This document shows, piece after piece, positions 1 to 8,703 of a stretch of 64,000 bases of DNA; the stretch's first letter is position 1, and every line of letters starts with the position of its first letter. The notes beneath the pieces are model-generated. The model searched no databases, was not told the DNA's origin, and saw only the letters and a list, made by a program, of their open reading frames with translations. The DNA is taken from the IMG/VR virus record IMGVR_UViG_3300030419_007002, positions 40,347 through 104,346 of that record, one strand, 5' to 3'. This DNA comes from a virus. The translations under genes were made by a program, and so were the position numbers.

Positions 1-2
1 AA

Positions 3-686
3 TGCGACGAACTAACAGACATGGCGAAATCGAAAGGCTTAACCATAATGATAGCGCATACATTTTTATTTACTGGCGCAGTAAGAAAACTTAAAGACCT
101 AGCAGACTCCAATCATTTAGGAAACTTAAAACATTTCGATTCCTGCAGGGTTAATCTAGGATTATTCCAAAGAGATTCTAATGTGGTTTGGGATTTAGCT
201 CCCCACGACTTTTCTATCCTGAGTTATATAATCGGGGATGAAAAACCGCTTTTTCTTTCTGCGGTCGGGTCCACGCATACGCCGAAGGGGAACGCTGACG
301 TAGCGAATATATCAATTCAATATGAAAATGGGTTTTCTGCGCATATCCACATAAGCTGGTTCTCTCCTATTAAGGTGCGTCAAATTTTGCTTAATGGAGA
401 TGAGCGGATGGCCGTATATGACGACAACAAACCCTCCGAAAAGATAATGGTTTACGATAAGGGGGTAAATTACGCAGATAGCGTTTTCGATTATCGAGTG
501 GGTGATATGTTCTCCCCAAAACTACCAAGCTCTGAGGCAATTGAGCAAGAGATAGAACACTTTTGTGAATGCATTCAGGGGGCAGAATGCATATCGGGCC
601 CAGACCTAGGGAGGAAAGTTGTTGGGTTAATAGAGGCAACCAATAAGTCAATAGGGCTGAAAGGAGAACCTTTCGATGTACAGTAG
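3..686 (+). CDS. Gfo/Idh/MocA-family sugar oxidoreductase, 5' end cut by window
   Basis: C-terminal two thirds of an NAD(P)-dependent sugar dehydrogenase. The frame is open to the left edge, reading CDELTDMAKSKGLTIMIAHT, which in this family lies just after the Rossmann half, so the ATG at 21 is internal and the true start is outside the window. The remainder matches the substrate-binding half: a GH/AHTFLF-type strand, the VWDLAPHD segment that carries the usual catalytic-region His/Asp, and a closing EIEHF helix. It overlaps the next gene by 11 bases. With the following acetyltransferase and the DegT aminotransferase it resembles the WlbA/WbpB step of 2,3-diacetamido-2,3-dideoxyuronic acid synthesis. 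That exact substrate is inference; family membership is clear. Confidence 0.85.
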   Translation, partial: CDELTDMAKSKGLTIMIAHTFLFTGAVRKLKDLADSNHLGNLKHFDSCRVNLGLFQRDSNVVWDLAPHDFSILSYIIGDEKPLFLSAVGSTHTPKGNADVANISIQYENGFSAHIHISWFSPIKVRQILLNGDERMAVYDDNKPSEKIMVYDKGVNYADSVFDYRVGDMFSPKLPSSEAIEQEIEHFCECIQGAECISGPDLGRKVVGLIEATNKSIGLKGEPFDVQ

Positions 687-1134
687 AGTCAAGGATTGCA
701 AGCTGGGCATGGGAGTATCCGTGCATAACTATGTAAATGTTTATGGTTGCGAAATCGGCGGGAACACTACTTTAGGATCATATGTAGAAGTGCAAAAGAA
801 CGCCAAGATAGGTAAAAATTGTAAAATTTCTAGTCATTCATTTGTGTGTGAGGGCGTGGAAATAGAAGATGAAGTTTTTGTAGGCCACGGAGTTATGTTT
901 ATTAACGATAAAAAACCAAAAGCCTGTAATGTCGACGGATCCAAGCAAAGGGATGGCGATTGGAAGCTAGAGAAAACCATCGTAAGGAAAGGAGCATCGA
1001 TAGGATCAAACGCAACTATTTTATGTGGCATAGAGATAGGCGAAAGCGCAGTGGTAGGCGCTGGGTCAGTAGTAACAAAAGACGTGCCCCCTAATTCTAT
1101 CGTTTATGGAAATCCAGCGAAAACTAAACAATGA
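676..1134 (+). CDS. Left-handed beta-helix (hexapeptide) acetyltransferase, WlbB/WbpD-like
   Basis: A 152-residue acyltransferase built from hexapeptide repeats (CEIGGNTTLGS, AKIGKNCKIS, VEIEDEVFVG, ASIGSNATI) ending in the typical VVGAGSVVTKDVPPNSIVYGNPA signature. FINDKKP matches the 'TNDKYP' loop of UDP-sugar 3-N-acetyltransferases such as WlbB and WbpD, which use acetyl-CoA. An AAGGAG ribosome site lies 11-15 bases before the ATG and the gene overlaps the end of the oxidoreductase. It probably acetylates the 3-amino group made by the aminotransferase downstream. Substrate assignment rests on neighbourhood. Confidence 0.85.
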   Translation: MYSRVKDCKLGMGVSVHNYVNVYGCEIGGNTTLGSYVEVQKNAKIGKNCKISSHSFVCEGVEIEDEVFVGHGVMFINDKKPKACNVDGSKQRDGDWKLEKTIVRKGASIGSNATILCGIEIGESAVVGAGSVVTKDVPPNSIVYGNPAKTKQ

Positions 1135-2420
1135 AAATACAATTCATAAATCATGCTAGCGTAATTTTTAAATGCGGCGAAACAAAAATTCTAACTGACC
1201 CTTGGTACTGTGGACACCCTTTTAATAACGGGTGGAGCCTGTTGGTAGAAAAAGATATAGATATCAATAAATTAGATTTTAATTATCTTTGGTATTCTCA
1301 CGAGCACCCAGATCATTTCAGCATAGCTGATATAAAAAAAATTAACGAAGATCGCAAAAAAGAAATAACCATCCTTTTCCAAAAAACTCCAGACCAAAAA
1401 GTTAAAGGCTTCTGTGAGAAGCTGGGGTTTAAAGTAAAAGAATTAGAGCCACTGAAGGAATACGAATTAGAAGGGGGTGTAAAAATAATCTGCGGCATAG
1501 AAGGCGGATTTGATTCTTGGATTTCAGTTAGTCACGAAGATAAAACAGCCCTAAATATTAATGATTGCAGGGTAGAAAACGAAGAAGAGCTAGATGAAGT
1601 TAAAAACCTTGTCGGAAAAATTGATGTTTTGTTAACGCAATTTAGTTGGGCTAATTGGGTAGGCAATAGCGGTGATGAAAAAGCTATTGAAACATCCAAG
1701 GGGATGGTATACCATAGGGTAGATAATCAAATTAAATTTTTAAAACCGAAATATATTATACCCTTTGCTAGCTTTACTTGGTTTTCTCATGAAGAAAACT
1801 ATTTTTGTAATCACAATGCAATAACGGTAGAAGAATTCGTGGAAAGATACCCCGACGAGAATATGATTACGATGTACCTCGAAGATGAATGGGAGGTCGG
1901 AGAAGACAGGGATTGCGCAGATTCCATATCTAAATGGATGAAAGCAATATCCCAGAACAGAACCCCCAAACACACGAGCTATACCGTACCAATAGAAGAC
2001 CTATTAGACTCATTTAAAGAAATGAAATCTAAATTGCAAAAAGACAATGACTGGCAATCTATAATTGAGCTACATGAATCAGGAAATCTAGAAGACTGCA
2101 TAGTTCACCTTACGGATACGGACCAAAATTTTATATTTAACATAGTTAAAGAAGCATTAACAGAAACCCAAGAACCTCACGACATAGAAATGGGAAGCGA
2201 ATCTTTTCATTACTTAATGAAGCATGCTTGGGGAAGGGGGACGTTAATGATCAACGGCAGGTTTCAAGCTAATTACGAAACCTTATATAGATTTTTAAGG
2301 CAAACCCACATATATTACGGCAACAATATAGGAAAAAGTTTCCCGAAAGACATAAGCCCAGAACAGATAATTAACCCTAAATGTTTTGTCTTCGAAACGA
2401 TAGGGGAAATGAATAATTGA
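1131..2420 (+). CDS. Metallo-beta-lactamase-fold hydrolase-like protein in sugar cluster
   Basis: A 429-residue protein. Its first 240 residues have a metallo-beta-lactamase fold: MKIQFINHASVIF and LTDPW at the N-terminus (UlaG / CMP-Neu5Ac-hydroxylase-like subgroup), and the metal motif H57-E-H-P-D-H62. The C-terminal 190 residues are mostly helical with no motif I recognise. No Rieske cysteines are seen, so it is not a complete CMP-sialic acid hydroxylase. The ATG overlaps the preceding stop (ATGA), and it sits between acetyltransferase and aminotransferase genes, suggesting a role in modifying or hydrolysing a nucleotide sugar. Exact reaction unknown. Confidence 0.75.
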   Translation: MKIQFINHASVIFKCGETKILTDPWYCGHPFNNGWSLLVEKDIDINKLDFNYLWYSHEHPDHFSIADIKKINEDRKKEITILFQKTPDQKVKGFCEKLGFKVKELEPLKEYELEGGVKIICGIEGGFDSWISVSHEDKTALNINDCRVENEEELDEVKNLVGKIDVLLTQFSWANWVGNSGDEKAIETSKGMVYHRVDNQIKFLKPKYIIPFASFTWFSHEENYFCNHNAITVEEFVERYPDENMITMYLEDEWEVGEDRDCADSISKWMKAISQNRTPKHTSYTVPIEDLLDSFKEMKSKLQKDNDWQSIIELHESGNLEDCIVHLTDTDQNFIFNIVKEALTETQEPHDIEMGSESFHYLMKHAWGRGTLMINGRFQANYETLYRFLRQTHIYYGNNIGKSFPKDISPEQIINPKCFVFETIGEMNN

Positions 2421-2421
2421 A

Positions 2422-3519
2422 ATGAAAGTAAAATTCTTAGATTTATCAAAGCAAAATAAAGTTTTTAAAAGCGATTTCCTTAAGGAAGTTTCCGACATAG
2501 TGGATTCAGGGGCATACGTTTCCGGAAAAAGAGTTGAAAAGTTTGAGCAGGCGTTTGCTGAATATTGTGACTCGAAGTATTGCGTAGCTACTAGCAGTGG
2601 AACCTCAGCCTTACACGCGGCTCTTTCCTGCTTCGACCTAGAGGGGGACGTAGTAACTCCACCTAATAGCTTTATAGCCACAAGCGAGGCAGTTTCTTAC
2701 TGCGATAAATTAAAACATAAATTCGTAGATGTAGATAAAAGTGGGTGCATGGACCCCAAAAAAACTGAAAAACTAATAGGAGAGAAAGAAACTAAACTCA
2801 TTTTACCCGTAAGCCTTTACGGAAACCCATGCGATCTGATAGAGTACTCGAGGCTTTGTCAGCAACATAAAAAATTCTTAATACATGACGCTGCACAAGC
2901 TCATGGAGCAGAGGTGATGAATACGCCGATCTCTTGGTTTTCAATTGCTACGTGCTTCAGTTTTTATCCCGGTAAAAATTTAGGGACAGCAGGGGAAGGC
3001 GGCGCAGTTGTCACCAACTCTCGCCAAGCCTATGAATACATGAAGGCTTTCGTCAATCACGGACAAATTGAAAAATACAAACACGAAATAGTAGGTAACA
3101 ATTACAGGATGAGTGAAATAGAAGCGGCAGCTTTGAATATAAAACTAAACTACATAGACGAGTGGACAGATCAAAGGATTGAAGCAGCCGAAAGGTATAT
3201 CAATAACTTTTCCGGACACAAGAAAATAGGCCTAATCAAAACAAATCCACAGAACAAATGCGTATATCATTTATTTCCAGTTTTCGTTTCTAATAGAGAC
3301 AAAATTATCAAGAAGCTAAATGACAAAGGTGTCCAGACGGGAATACATTACCCTATACCCATCCACATGCAAGGAGCATACCAGAGCCTAGGTCACAAAA
3401 AAGGTGACTTCCCAGAATCAGAGAGGCAAGCTAGAAGAGAAATAAGCCTGCCTATTTACCCCGGAATAACCAACCAGCAGATAGATTACGTATCTGAATC
3501 CCTAATCGATTCATTATGA
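2422..3519 (+). CDS. DegT/DnrJ/EryC1/StrS-family PLP-dependent sugar aminotransferase
   Basis: A full-length (365 aa) sugar aminotransferase. Visible features are the phosphate-binding GTSALHAAL (60-68), the PLP-ring segment HDAAQAHGAE (155-164) and the internal-aldimine lysine K185 in FSFYPGKNLGTAGEGG. The C-terminal HLFPVFV and GIHYPIPIH segments are also typical. The family transfers an amino group from glutamate to a keto-sugar nucleotide. In this cluster it is the likely partner of the oxidoreductase and acetyltransferase (a WlbC/WbpE-type step). It begins two bases after the previous stop and is translationally coupled to the next gene by ATGA. Confidence 0.92.
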   Translation: MKVKFLDLSKQNKVFKSDFLKEVSDIVDSGAYVSGKRVEKFEQAFAEYCDSKYCVATSSGTSALHAALSCFDLEGDVVTPPNSFIATSEAVSYCDKLKHKFVDVDKSGCMDPKKTEKLIGEKETKLILPVSLYGNPCDLIEYSRLCQQHKKFLIHDAAQAHGAEVMNTPISWFSIATCFSFYPGKNLGTAGEGGAVVTNSRQAYEYMKAFVNHGQIEKYKHEIVGNNYRMSEIEAAALNIKLNYIDEWTDQRIEAAERYINNFSGHKKIGLIKTNPQNKCVYHLFPVFVSNRDKIIKKLNDKGVQTGIHYPIPIHMQGAYQSLGHKKGDFPESERQARREISLPIYPGITNQQIDYVSESLIDSL

Positions 3520-4418
3520 AGATAAAAACTTTCGGATATAAAAAAACCTCAGAGAACTACTTGCACTTACTTGAAGAAGAGTGGCTCAAAATGGGGCACG
3601 AAATTTTTTACGATGACGATACCTCTTCTGATTACGACTTCATTTTCAACATAGATAGATCTCAGTTAGACCTAGCTTATTCAGAGTCCATAAAACGGAA
3701 CAAGCCTCTACATTGTTTAATTTTAGATTTGTCTTATGGGTTTTTTAATGGGCAATTTAACATTTACGACCCCTCTCTCGTAGAAAAAGAAAGTCGAATA
3801 TATAAACACTGCGCTTCATTAATGGCGATCTCGAAGGAGACGGGGAGGGTACTAGAAAAGCTTACCGGACTTAGGGCTAACCACGTTGGAATACCCGCGC
3901 TTTCTTGTGATAAGTTTTATGAAGAAAGGGATAGGGGTGAATACATATATTTCTTTGGCAGACCCCTAGATCCAATTAAAAATATAACTACTGTTTTAAA
4001 AGCCATAAACGGCACAGGAGTTGAGCTTTACGTATCCGGAGAGCCATGCCCGCAAGAACTATTCACCTCTATCGCTCCAGACGTTAAAATAAAAAACTTT
4101 GGCTGGCTAGATAGGCAGGGGGTCAATGAACTAATAAAACAAGCCAGACTGCTGATAGCCCCAGAGCTCTATGGTGGACTAGGCATGCAGCCAATAGAGG
4201 GCGCACTAATGGGAACACCGTGCCTAAGCGCTGATATACCAATAAAAAGGGAGGTGTGGGGAGACACGCTACCCCTCTACGAACCCCAAGACCACGAAGA
4301 CTGTAGAGAAAAAATAATAAATTTTGATCAAGGATCTATCGATATGACAAAGGCAGCAGAGATAGCTGAATGGTACCTACCTAATAGAGTAGCAGAAAGG
4401 ATACTTAATAATATATGA
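3516..4418 (+). CDS. GT-B glycosyltransferase (GT4-like)
   Basis: A 300-residue glycosyltransferase. The C-terminal half has GT4 landmarks: IYFFGRPLDPIKNITTVLKA (donor-domain start), KNFGWLDRQGVNELIKQARLLIAPELYGGLGMQPIEGALMG with the E-x7-E type region (APELYGG...PIEGALMGTP). The N-terminal acceptor domain is shorter than in bacterial GT4 enzymes. Four-base ATGA overlaps tie it to both neighbours. It probably adds one sugar to a surface glycan; donor and acceptor are unknown. Confidence 0.8.
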   Translation: MKIKTFGYKKTSENYLHLLEEEWLKMGHEIFYDDDTSSDYDFIFNIDRSQLDLAYSESIKRNKPLHCLILDLSYGFFNGQFNIYDPSLVEKESRIYKHCASLMAISKETGRVLEKLTGLRANHVGIPALSCDKFYEERDRGEYIYFFGRPLDPIKNITTVLKAINGTGVELYVSGEPCPQELFTSIAPDVKIKNFGWLDRQGVNELIKQARLLIAPELYGGLGMQPIEGALMGTPCLSADIPIKREVWGDTLPLYEPQDHEDCREKIINFDQGSIDMTKAAEIAEWYLPNRVAERILNNI

Positions 4419-5176
4419 AAATAGGCATTATATCCGCAGCGTATAATTGTGGTGAATACATTGATGAAGTTCTAGCTCCTTGGGTAGAGCTTAAAAAAGA
4501 GCACGATATATTTATTAGCATGATACATGTGTGCTTCAAAGAAAATCAAGAATTAGGCCTGTCGCCTAAATCAGAAGACAATACAGAAGAATTGTTGCAG
4601 CTTGCCCTAAGTGAATCAAAAATAGACTATTACGAATCTACGACAGAACCCCTTACAGAACCAGAGGCAAGGACTATATGCTTAAATAATGTTAAAAAAC
4701 ATGACATAGATTATCTTTGGCTCTTGGGCTTAGACGAAATATATACGACCGAAGAAATAAAAAAAATAATTAATTTTGTAGAATTTAATAAGTTCATATC
4801 TTGGTTTAGCATAAACTTTAAAAATTATTTATTCGAGAATAATACTTGGATAGATGGGTTCTCTCCCCCTAGAATCTTTAACGCAAGATGTAATGACGGT
4901 ATTAAGCAGCTTTATTACGATGACGATGTCGTTTATAATGATGGGGCAGACTATAAAGCGCTTTCTAATTTAGAGATACCCAGAGGGATAGCTCATGTCA
5001 AGCACATGACTTGGCTAAATAATGAAACCAGCAGGAGAAAATGTGAATACCAGAAATCTAGGTGGGGAGAAGATTTTTGTAGCTACCTTTGGGACTACGA
5101 CAAAAAAGAATTAAAATTCAATGAAAACTACTACAAGCTCCACAACAAACAAAAGCCAAAATTAAATTATGATTGA
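4415..5176 (+). CDS. Putative GT-A glycosyltransferase (GT2-like)
   Basis: A 253-residue protein. It begins MKIGIISAAYNCGEYIDEVLAPW, the nucleotide-binding start of GT2-type enzymes, and has a LLGLDEIY segment near residue 108 in the place of the metal-binding DxD (here LDE). The tail (HVKHMTWLNNE, YQKSRWGED) is typical of phage and capsular transferase-like proteins. It lies between two transferase-like genes with overlapping ends. Classification is by motif pattern only, since the DxD is not canonical. Confidence 0.55.
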   Translation: MKIGIISAAYNCGEYIDEVLAPWVELKKEHDIFISMIHVCFKENQELGLSPKSEDNTEELLQLALSESKIDYYESTTEPLTEPEARTICLNNVKKHDIDYLWLLGLDEIYTTEEIKKIINFVEFNKFISWFSINFKNYLFENNTWIDGFSPPRIFNARCNDGIKQLYYDDDVVYNDGADYKALSNLEIPRGIAHVKHMTWLNNETSRRKCEYQKSRWGEDFCSYLWDYDKKELKFNENYYKLHNKQKPKLNYD

Positions 5177-6110
5177 TAAACCCAAGCTATGGTTATGCGG
5201 AATAACCCAAGACAGAGAAAAGGATGTGGAAGAAATGACTCGGCCAGAAGTCATGGAGCACTTTGATGGATTAGTTTTTACGGATGGTTATTCAAAAGAC
5301 GAAACTTATAGTATTCTTAACGAAAGAAAAAAAGAAGGAAAGATCGCTCGAAGAAAATGGACCAATGACCACGATTACCAAATGAACGAGTTCATGAGAT
5401 GCGGAGCAATGAGTAACGGAGATTGGTTTGTTTTATTAGATTCGCCAGATAGAGTAAACCTAGATTGGGCAGCTGGCCTAAGGGAAGAAATAGAAAAGCT
5501 AGAAGAAGAATCGGTAGGAGCCGTAAACATGGACAGCAAAATACATCTAGCAAAATATTTTGACCACATGTATTACGCCCCGAATCCTCACTGGGGCCTG
5601 CAAGGGGTCGTAAACAAAGTAGCATTTTACGACAAAGACCAGAAAGAGCAATGCATAGAAAGTAAAAGGTTTGATAATCCAGTAAAATCAGCTTTAGTTC
5701 ATCCCGTAAAATACTATTACGTATACGGAAGATCAAATCATTGCCAATTGCTTTACGGAAGATTTGGTGCAGAAGCAGTCAACTTCCACGAAGCTAATAG
5801 GTTAAGGTTCAGATTGCATTGCGAAAAAATCTTAGGGCTAGACATCTCCACGTTAGATTCTCTAGAAGAATTCTATAGGAAGGGAGATTTTAGCGACGAA
5901 TTCATAGATGCCGTGGAGCTAGAAGTAAACTTAAAAGATTACTTCAGATACAAAATACTAGAACAAGACTTCGTAGAAGAGATAGATAAAAATAGAATTA
6001 ATTGGAGTTTTAGACTATACTTAGATAGTGGAGACGCTAAACAAGAATCTACCGATTATAAGGGCCCGATAAATCAATACCTAGAACAGGTAGGACAACC
6101 AGAAGAATGA
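5169..6110 (+). CDS. Putative glycosyltransferase-like protein
   Basis: A 313-residue protein. Its N-terminus (KLWLCGITQDREKDVEE, then FDGLVFTDGYSKDET, then NGDWFVLLDSPDRV) has the layout of a GT-A fold: beta strand, 'DGSxD'-like turn, and a DSPD segment where a DxD would sit. The remainder (HMYYAPNPHWGLQG, NHCQLLYG) is unassigned. It overlaps the previous gene by 8 bases and Gmd by 4, so it is part of the sugar operon. I would not name a substrate. Confidence 0.45.
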   Translation: MIDKPKLWLCGITQDREKDVEEMTRPEVMEHFDGLVFTDGYSKDETYSILNERKKEGKIARRKWTNDHDYQMNEFMRCGAMSNGDWFVLLDSPDRVNLDWAAGLREEIEKLEEESVGAVNMDSKIHLAKYFDHMYYAPNPHWGLQGVVNKVAFYDKDQKEQCIESKRFDNPVKSALVHPVKYYYVYGRSNHCQLLYGRFGAEAVNFHEANRLRFRLHCEKILGLDISTLDSLEEFYRKGDFSDEFIDAVELEVNLKDYFRYKILEQDFVEEIDKNRINWSFRLYLDSGDAKQESTDYKGPINQYLEQVGQPEE

Positions 6111-7171
6111 AAAAAGTATTAGTTACAGGAATCCTAGGGCAGGATGGCGCTAACATGGCGGAGTTTTTACTATTTGAAAACGAAGAGCCAGTCCAAGTCT
6201 ATGGAATGATGCGCAGAAGCTCTATACCTAATTTTACAAACACAGATAAATTTAGATATCATGAAAATTTTGAGTTTGTGCATGGTGATCTTTCTGATGA
6301 CGTCAGTCTCGATAACCTAGTAAAAAAAATTCAACCAGACTACTTCGTTAACTTCGCAGCAAACTCTTTTGTTGGTTGTTCTTGGGATATGCCAGAGCAA
6401 GTCATGGATGTTAACACCCTTGGCGTCCTTAGGTGCTTGGAGTCTATACGTAAGTTCAAGCCAGATTGTAAATTTTACAGCGCAGGAAGTAGCGAAGAAT
6501 GGGGGGACGTAGACTATTCACCCCAAGACATAAAGCACCCCATAAAACCCAGAAGCCCCTACGGAGCGTCAAAAGCAGCAGCTAGACATTTAGTAAAAGT
6601 TTACAGAGAATCGCACAATCTTTACGCAGTTCACGGAATACTCTTCAATCACGAAGGGACCAAGAGGGGGGAGGAGTTTGTTACTAGAAAAATAACGAAA
6701 GCAGTTGCAAAAATATATAACCAGAAACGGATTGGGCAAAAAATTACACCAGTTGAGCTTGGAAACCTAGACGCTAAACGCGACTGGAGCGATAGTAAGG
6801 ATTTTGTGAAAGGGGTATGGCTAATGCTTAACCAAGAATCCCCCAAAGACTATATATTGTCGAGCGGAGAAACGCACTCTATAAGGGAATTTGTAGAGCT
6901 AGCCTTCAAGGAGGCAGGAATAGAAGGTCAATGGAAAGGCGAGGGGGTGGAAGAAACTTACAATCTTAAAGATTCTGATCCTAGTCGATATTCTTCGGGA
7001 GAAACATTATTAAAAATAAATAAAAAATTTTACAGACCAGCAGAAGTAGACCTCTTATTAGGAGACTCCAGCCCCATAAGAGAAGAATTAGGCTGGAAAC
7101 CAGAAATTTCATTTGACAATCTAGTAGCAAGTATGGTACAATATGATATTGGATTGTTAGATGGCAAATAA
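6107..7171 (+). CDS. gmd: GDP-mannose 4,6-dehydratase
   Basis: An extended short-chain dehydrogenase of 354 aa that converts GDP-D-mannose to GDP-4-keto-6-deoxymannose, the precursor of GDP-fucose, rhamnose and perosamine. It has the Gmd-specific nucleotide motif GILGQDGAN (8-16), MMRRSS (NADP phosphate contact), AGSSEEWG (126-133) and catalytic Y152-x3-K156 in PYGASK, followed by the NHE segment (normally NHES; here NHEGTKRG). It starts inside the previous stop (ATGA) and overlaps the next ORF by 11 bases. No GDP-fucose synthase or Rmd homologue is in the window, so the end product cannot be told. Confidence 0.93.
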   Translation: MKKVLVTGILGQDGANMAEFLLFENEEPVQVYGMMRRSSIPNFTNTDKFRYHENFEFVHGDLSDDVSLDNLVKKIQPDYFVNFAANSFVGCSWDMPEQVMDVNTLGVLRCLESIRKFKPDCKFYSAGSSEEWGDVDYSPQDIKHPIKPRSPYGASKAAARHLVKVYRESHNLYAVHGILFNHEGTKRGEEFVTRKITKAVAKIYNQKRIGQKITPVELGNLDAKRDWSDSKDFVKGVWLMLNQESPKDYILSSGETHSIREFVELAFKEAGIEGQWKGEGVEETYNLKDSDPSRYSSGETLLKINKKFYRPAEVDLLLGDSSPIREELGWKPEISFDNLVASMVQYDIGLLDGK

Positions 7172-7535
7172 GACGGATCATAATAAATGTAAAATGATTG
7201 TATCCAAGCTCGTCTCTCAGACGAGATGGGATGGCTCTAAAAATCCCATTAGTTGGCCTAAAGAAATCAAAATAGCCAAACAGTTAATTAAAAAGTTTCC
7301 ACAAGAAAAGTTTTGGAAAACTTTATTTATAGAAGAAAAACCCACTTCCTTGTCTTGGTTTTTGACCACGGAAGGTAACATAATTTTATGTCAGCACAAC
7401 CTGAAAACAAACAAAAAAGAAACCACGGGGCTAGCTAAAATAGCTGAAGTAAAAATGAACTCCACCAAGCTAGGTGAAGACAAAAACGTGTCGCTACCCC
7501 CGACAAACATTATGGAATTCATGAAGGATGACTAA
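7161..7535 (+). CDS. Hypothetical protein
   Basis: A 124-residue lysine-rich protein with no motif I recognise. Its short segments (LISKFPQEKFW-like helix, FLTTEGNIILCQH) suggest a small soluble alpha/beta fold. It overlaps gmd upstream by 11 bases and the RecA-like gene downstream by 8, so it is transcribed with the recombinase and may act with it. That link is positional only. Confidence 0.6.
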   Translation: MANKTDHNKCKMIVSKLVSQTRWDGSKNPISWPKEIKIAKQLIKKFPQEKFWKTLFIEEKPTSLSWFLTTEGNIILCQHNLKTNKKETTGLAKIAEVKMNSTKLGEDKNVSLPPTNIMEFMKDD

Positions 7536-8616
7536 GAAAAAAACAGATAACGTTTCTCCCCTCCAACAGATACAAGCTTACTTGGAGCAAAACAAAGGAG
7601 ATCATTACAACTTTGAAGAAGAGAGGGTATATACCGTCTCTAGCGGCAGCTTATTATTAGATATAGAAATGGGTGGTGGAATAAAACCCGGAGTAGTAAG
7701 AGCCTCTGGAGTTACAGAGGGAGGCAAAACCTCTTGCGGCTTAGCTTTCGCCAAGAATTTCCAGAAGATGGATAACAGTATGGTTATCTATATCAAAGCA
7801 GAGGGTAGACTATCCGTAGACATGATAGAAAGAATGGGAATTGACACTAGCGAAGAAAAGTGGTTTGTTTTTAAATGTAATGTTTATGAAACTGTAATAG
7901 ATTTTATGAGGCAGATGGTGAAAGATAACCCATCAGATACTCGTTATATGTTCATCATAGACTCTATGGATGCTTTAGTCCCCAAGGGGGATCTCGAAAA
8001 AGGCGCAGACGAAGCACTCAAGGTCGGCGGCGGAGCTTTACTAAGCTCAGACTTCTTGCGCCGCATGGCGCTGGGGCTAGCGACAAGAGGTCATATATGC
8101 TACATGATTTCTCAAGTACGCAGCACAATAAAGATTAACCCATACGAAAAATCTGACCCGCAAGTCACAAACGCTTCGGGCGGAAATGCCGCGCTCCATT
8201 ATAGCGATTGGATTTTAGAATTTCAGCCCAGATATTTAAAAGACCTGATCACCACTCAGCCGAACGGCAAAGGTGATCATCTTGGACACTGGTGCAAGGT
8301 GGTTTTTAGAAAGACTCCTAACGAAAAAACTGGCGTGTCTGTTCGTTACCCTATCCGTTACGGCAGAAAGCACGGCAAGAGCATCTGGGTTGAAAAAGAG
8401 GTTGTCGACATGATGCTTATGTGGGGAATGGCCACAGCAAAAGGTGCTTGGGTTACAATTTCAGACGAAATAATAGAAGAAGTAAATAAAGAAACAGGGG
8501 TCGAGATTAAAAAGCAGCATCAAGGCATGGACAACTTTAGTAAATACTTCGAAGAAAACAAAGAAATAGGAAAATATTTATTTTATAAATTTAGAGAAAC
8601 GCTAAAAAAATCTTAA
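7528..8616 (+). CDS. RecA/UvsX-like recombinase
   Basis: A 362-residue RecA-fold ATPase. Walker A is G61-VTEGGKTS, Walker B is MFIIDSMDAL (141-150), the RecA-type opening SSGSLLLDIEMGGGI is at 38-52, and YMISQVRSTI follows with the glutamine of motif 4. The SGGNAALHYSDWILE segment matches the loop preceding the C-terminal core. It would form filaments on single-stranded DNA and promote strand exchange for replication, recombination and repair. In length and divergence it is closer to phage UvsX-type proteins than to host RecA. It overlaps a small unknown gene and is followed by a tRNA. Confidence 0.9.
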   Translation: MTKKKTDNVSPLQQIQAYLEQNKGDHYNFEEERVYTVSSGSLLLDIEMGGGIKPGVVRASGVTEGGKTSCGLAFAKNFQKMDNSMVIYIKAEGRLSVDMIERMGIDTSEEKWFVFKCNVYETVIDFMRQMVKDNPSDTRYMFIIDSMDALVPKGDLEKGADEALKVGGGALLSSDFLRRMALGLATRGHICYMISQVRSTIKINPYEKSDPQVTNASGGNAALHYSDWILEFQPRYLKDLITTQPNGKGDHLGHWCKVVFRKTPNEKTGVSVRYPIRYGRKHGKSIWVEKEVVDMMLMWGMATAKGAWVTISDEIIEEVNKETGVEIKKQHQGMDNFSKYFEENKEIGKYLFYKFRETLKKS

Positions 8617-8626
8617 GAAGAATTTT

Positions 8627-8703
8627 GCTCTCGTAGCTCAATTGGATAGAGCATCTGTCTTCTAAACAGAGGGTTCTGGGTTCAAGTCCCAGCGAGAGTA
8701 CCA
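8627..8703 (+). tRNA. tRNA-Arg(UCU), CCA encoded
   Basis: A full cloverleaf. Acceptor GCTCTCG (8627-8633) pairs with CGAGAGT (8693-8699, one G-U). The D stem is GCTC/GAGC, the anticodon stem TCTGT/ACAGA (8654-8658/8666-8670) with loop CTTCTAA, giving anticodon TCT, and the T arm is CTGGG-TTCAAGT-CCCAG. The discriminator is A8700, then CCA. It reads AGA, a codon this AT-rich phage uses heavily. The last A of CCA (8703) is also the A of the ATG of the next gene. Confidence 0.96.
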
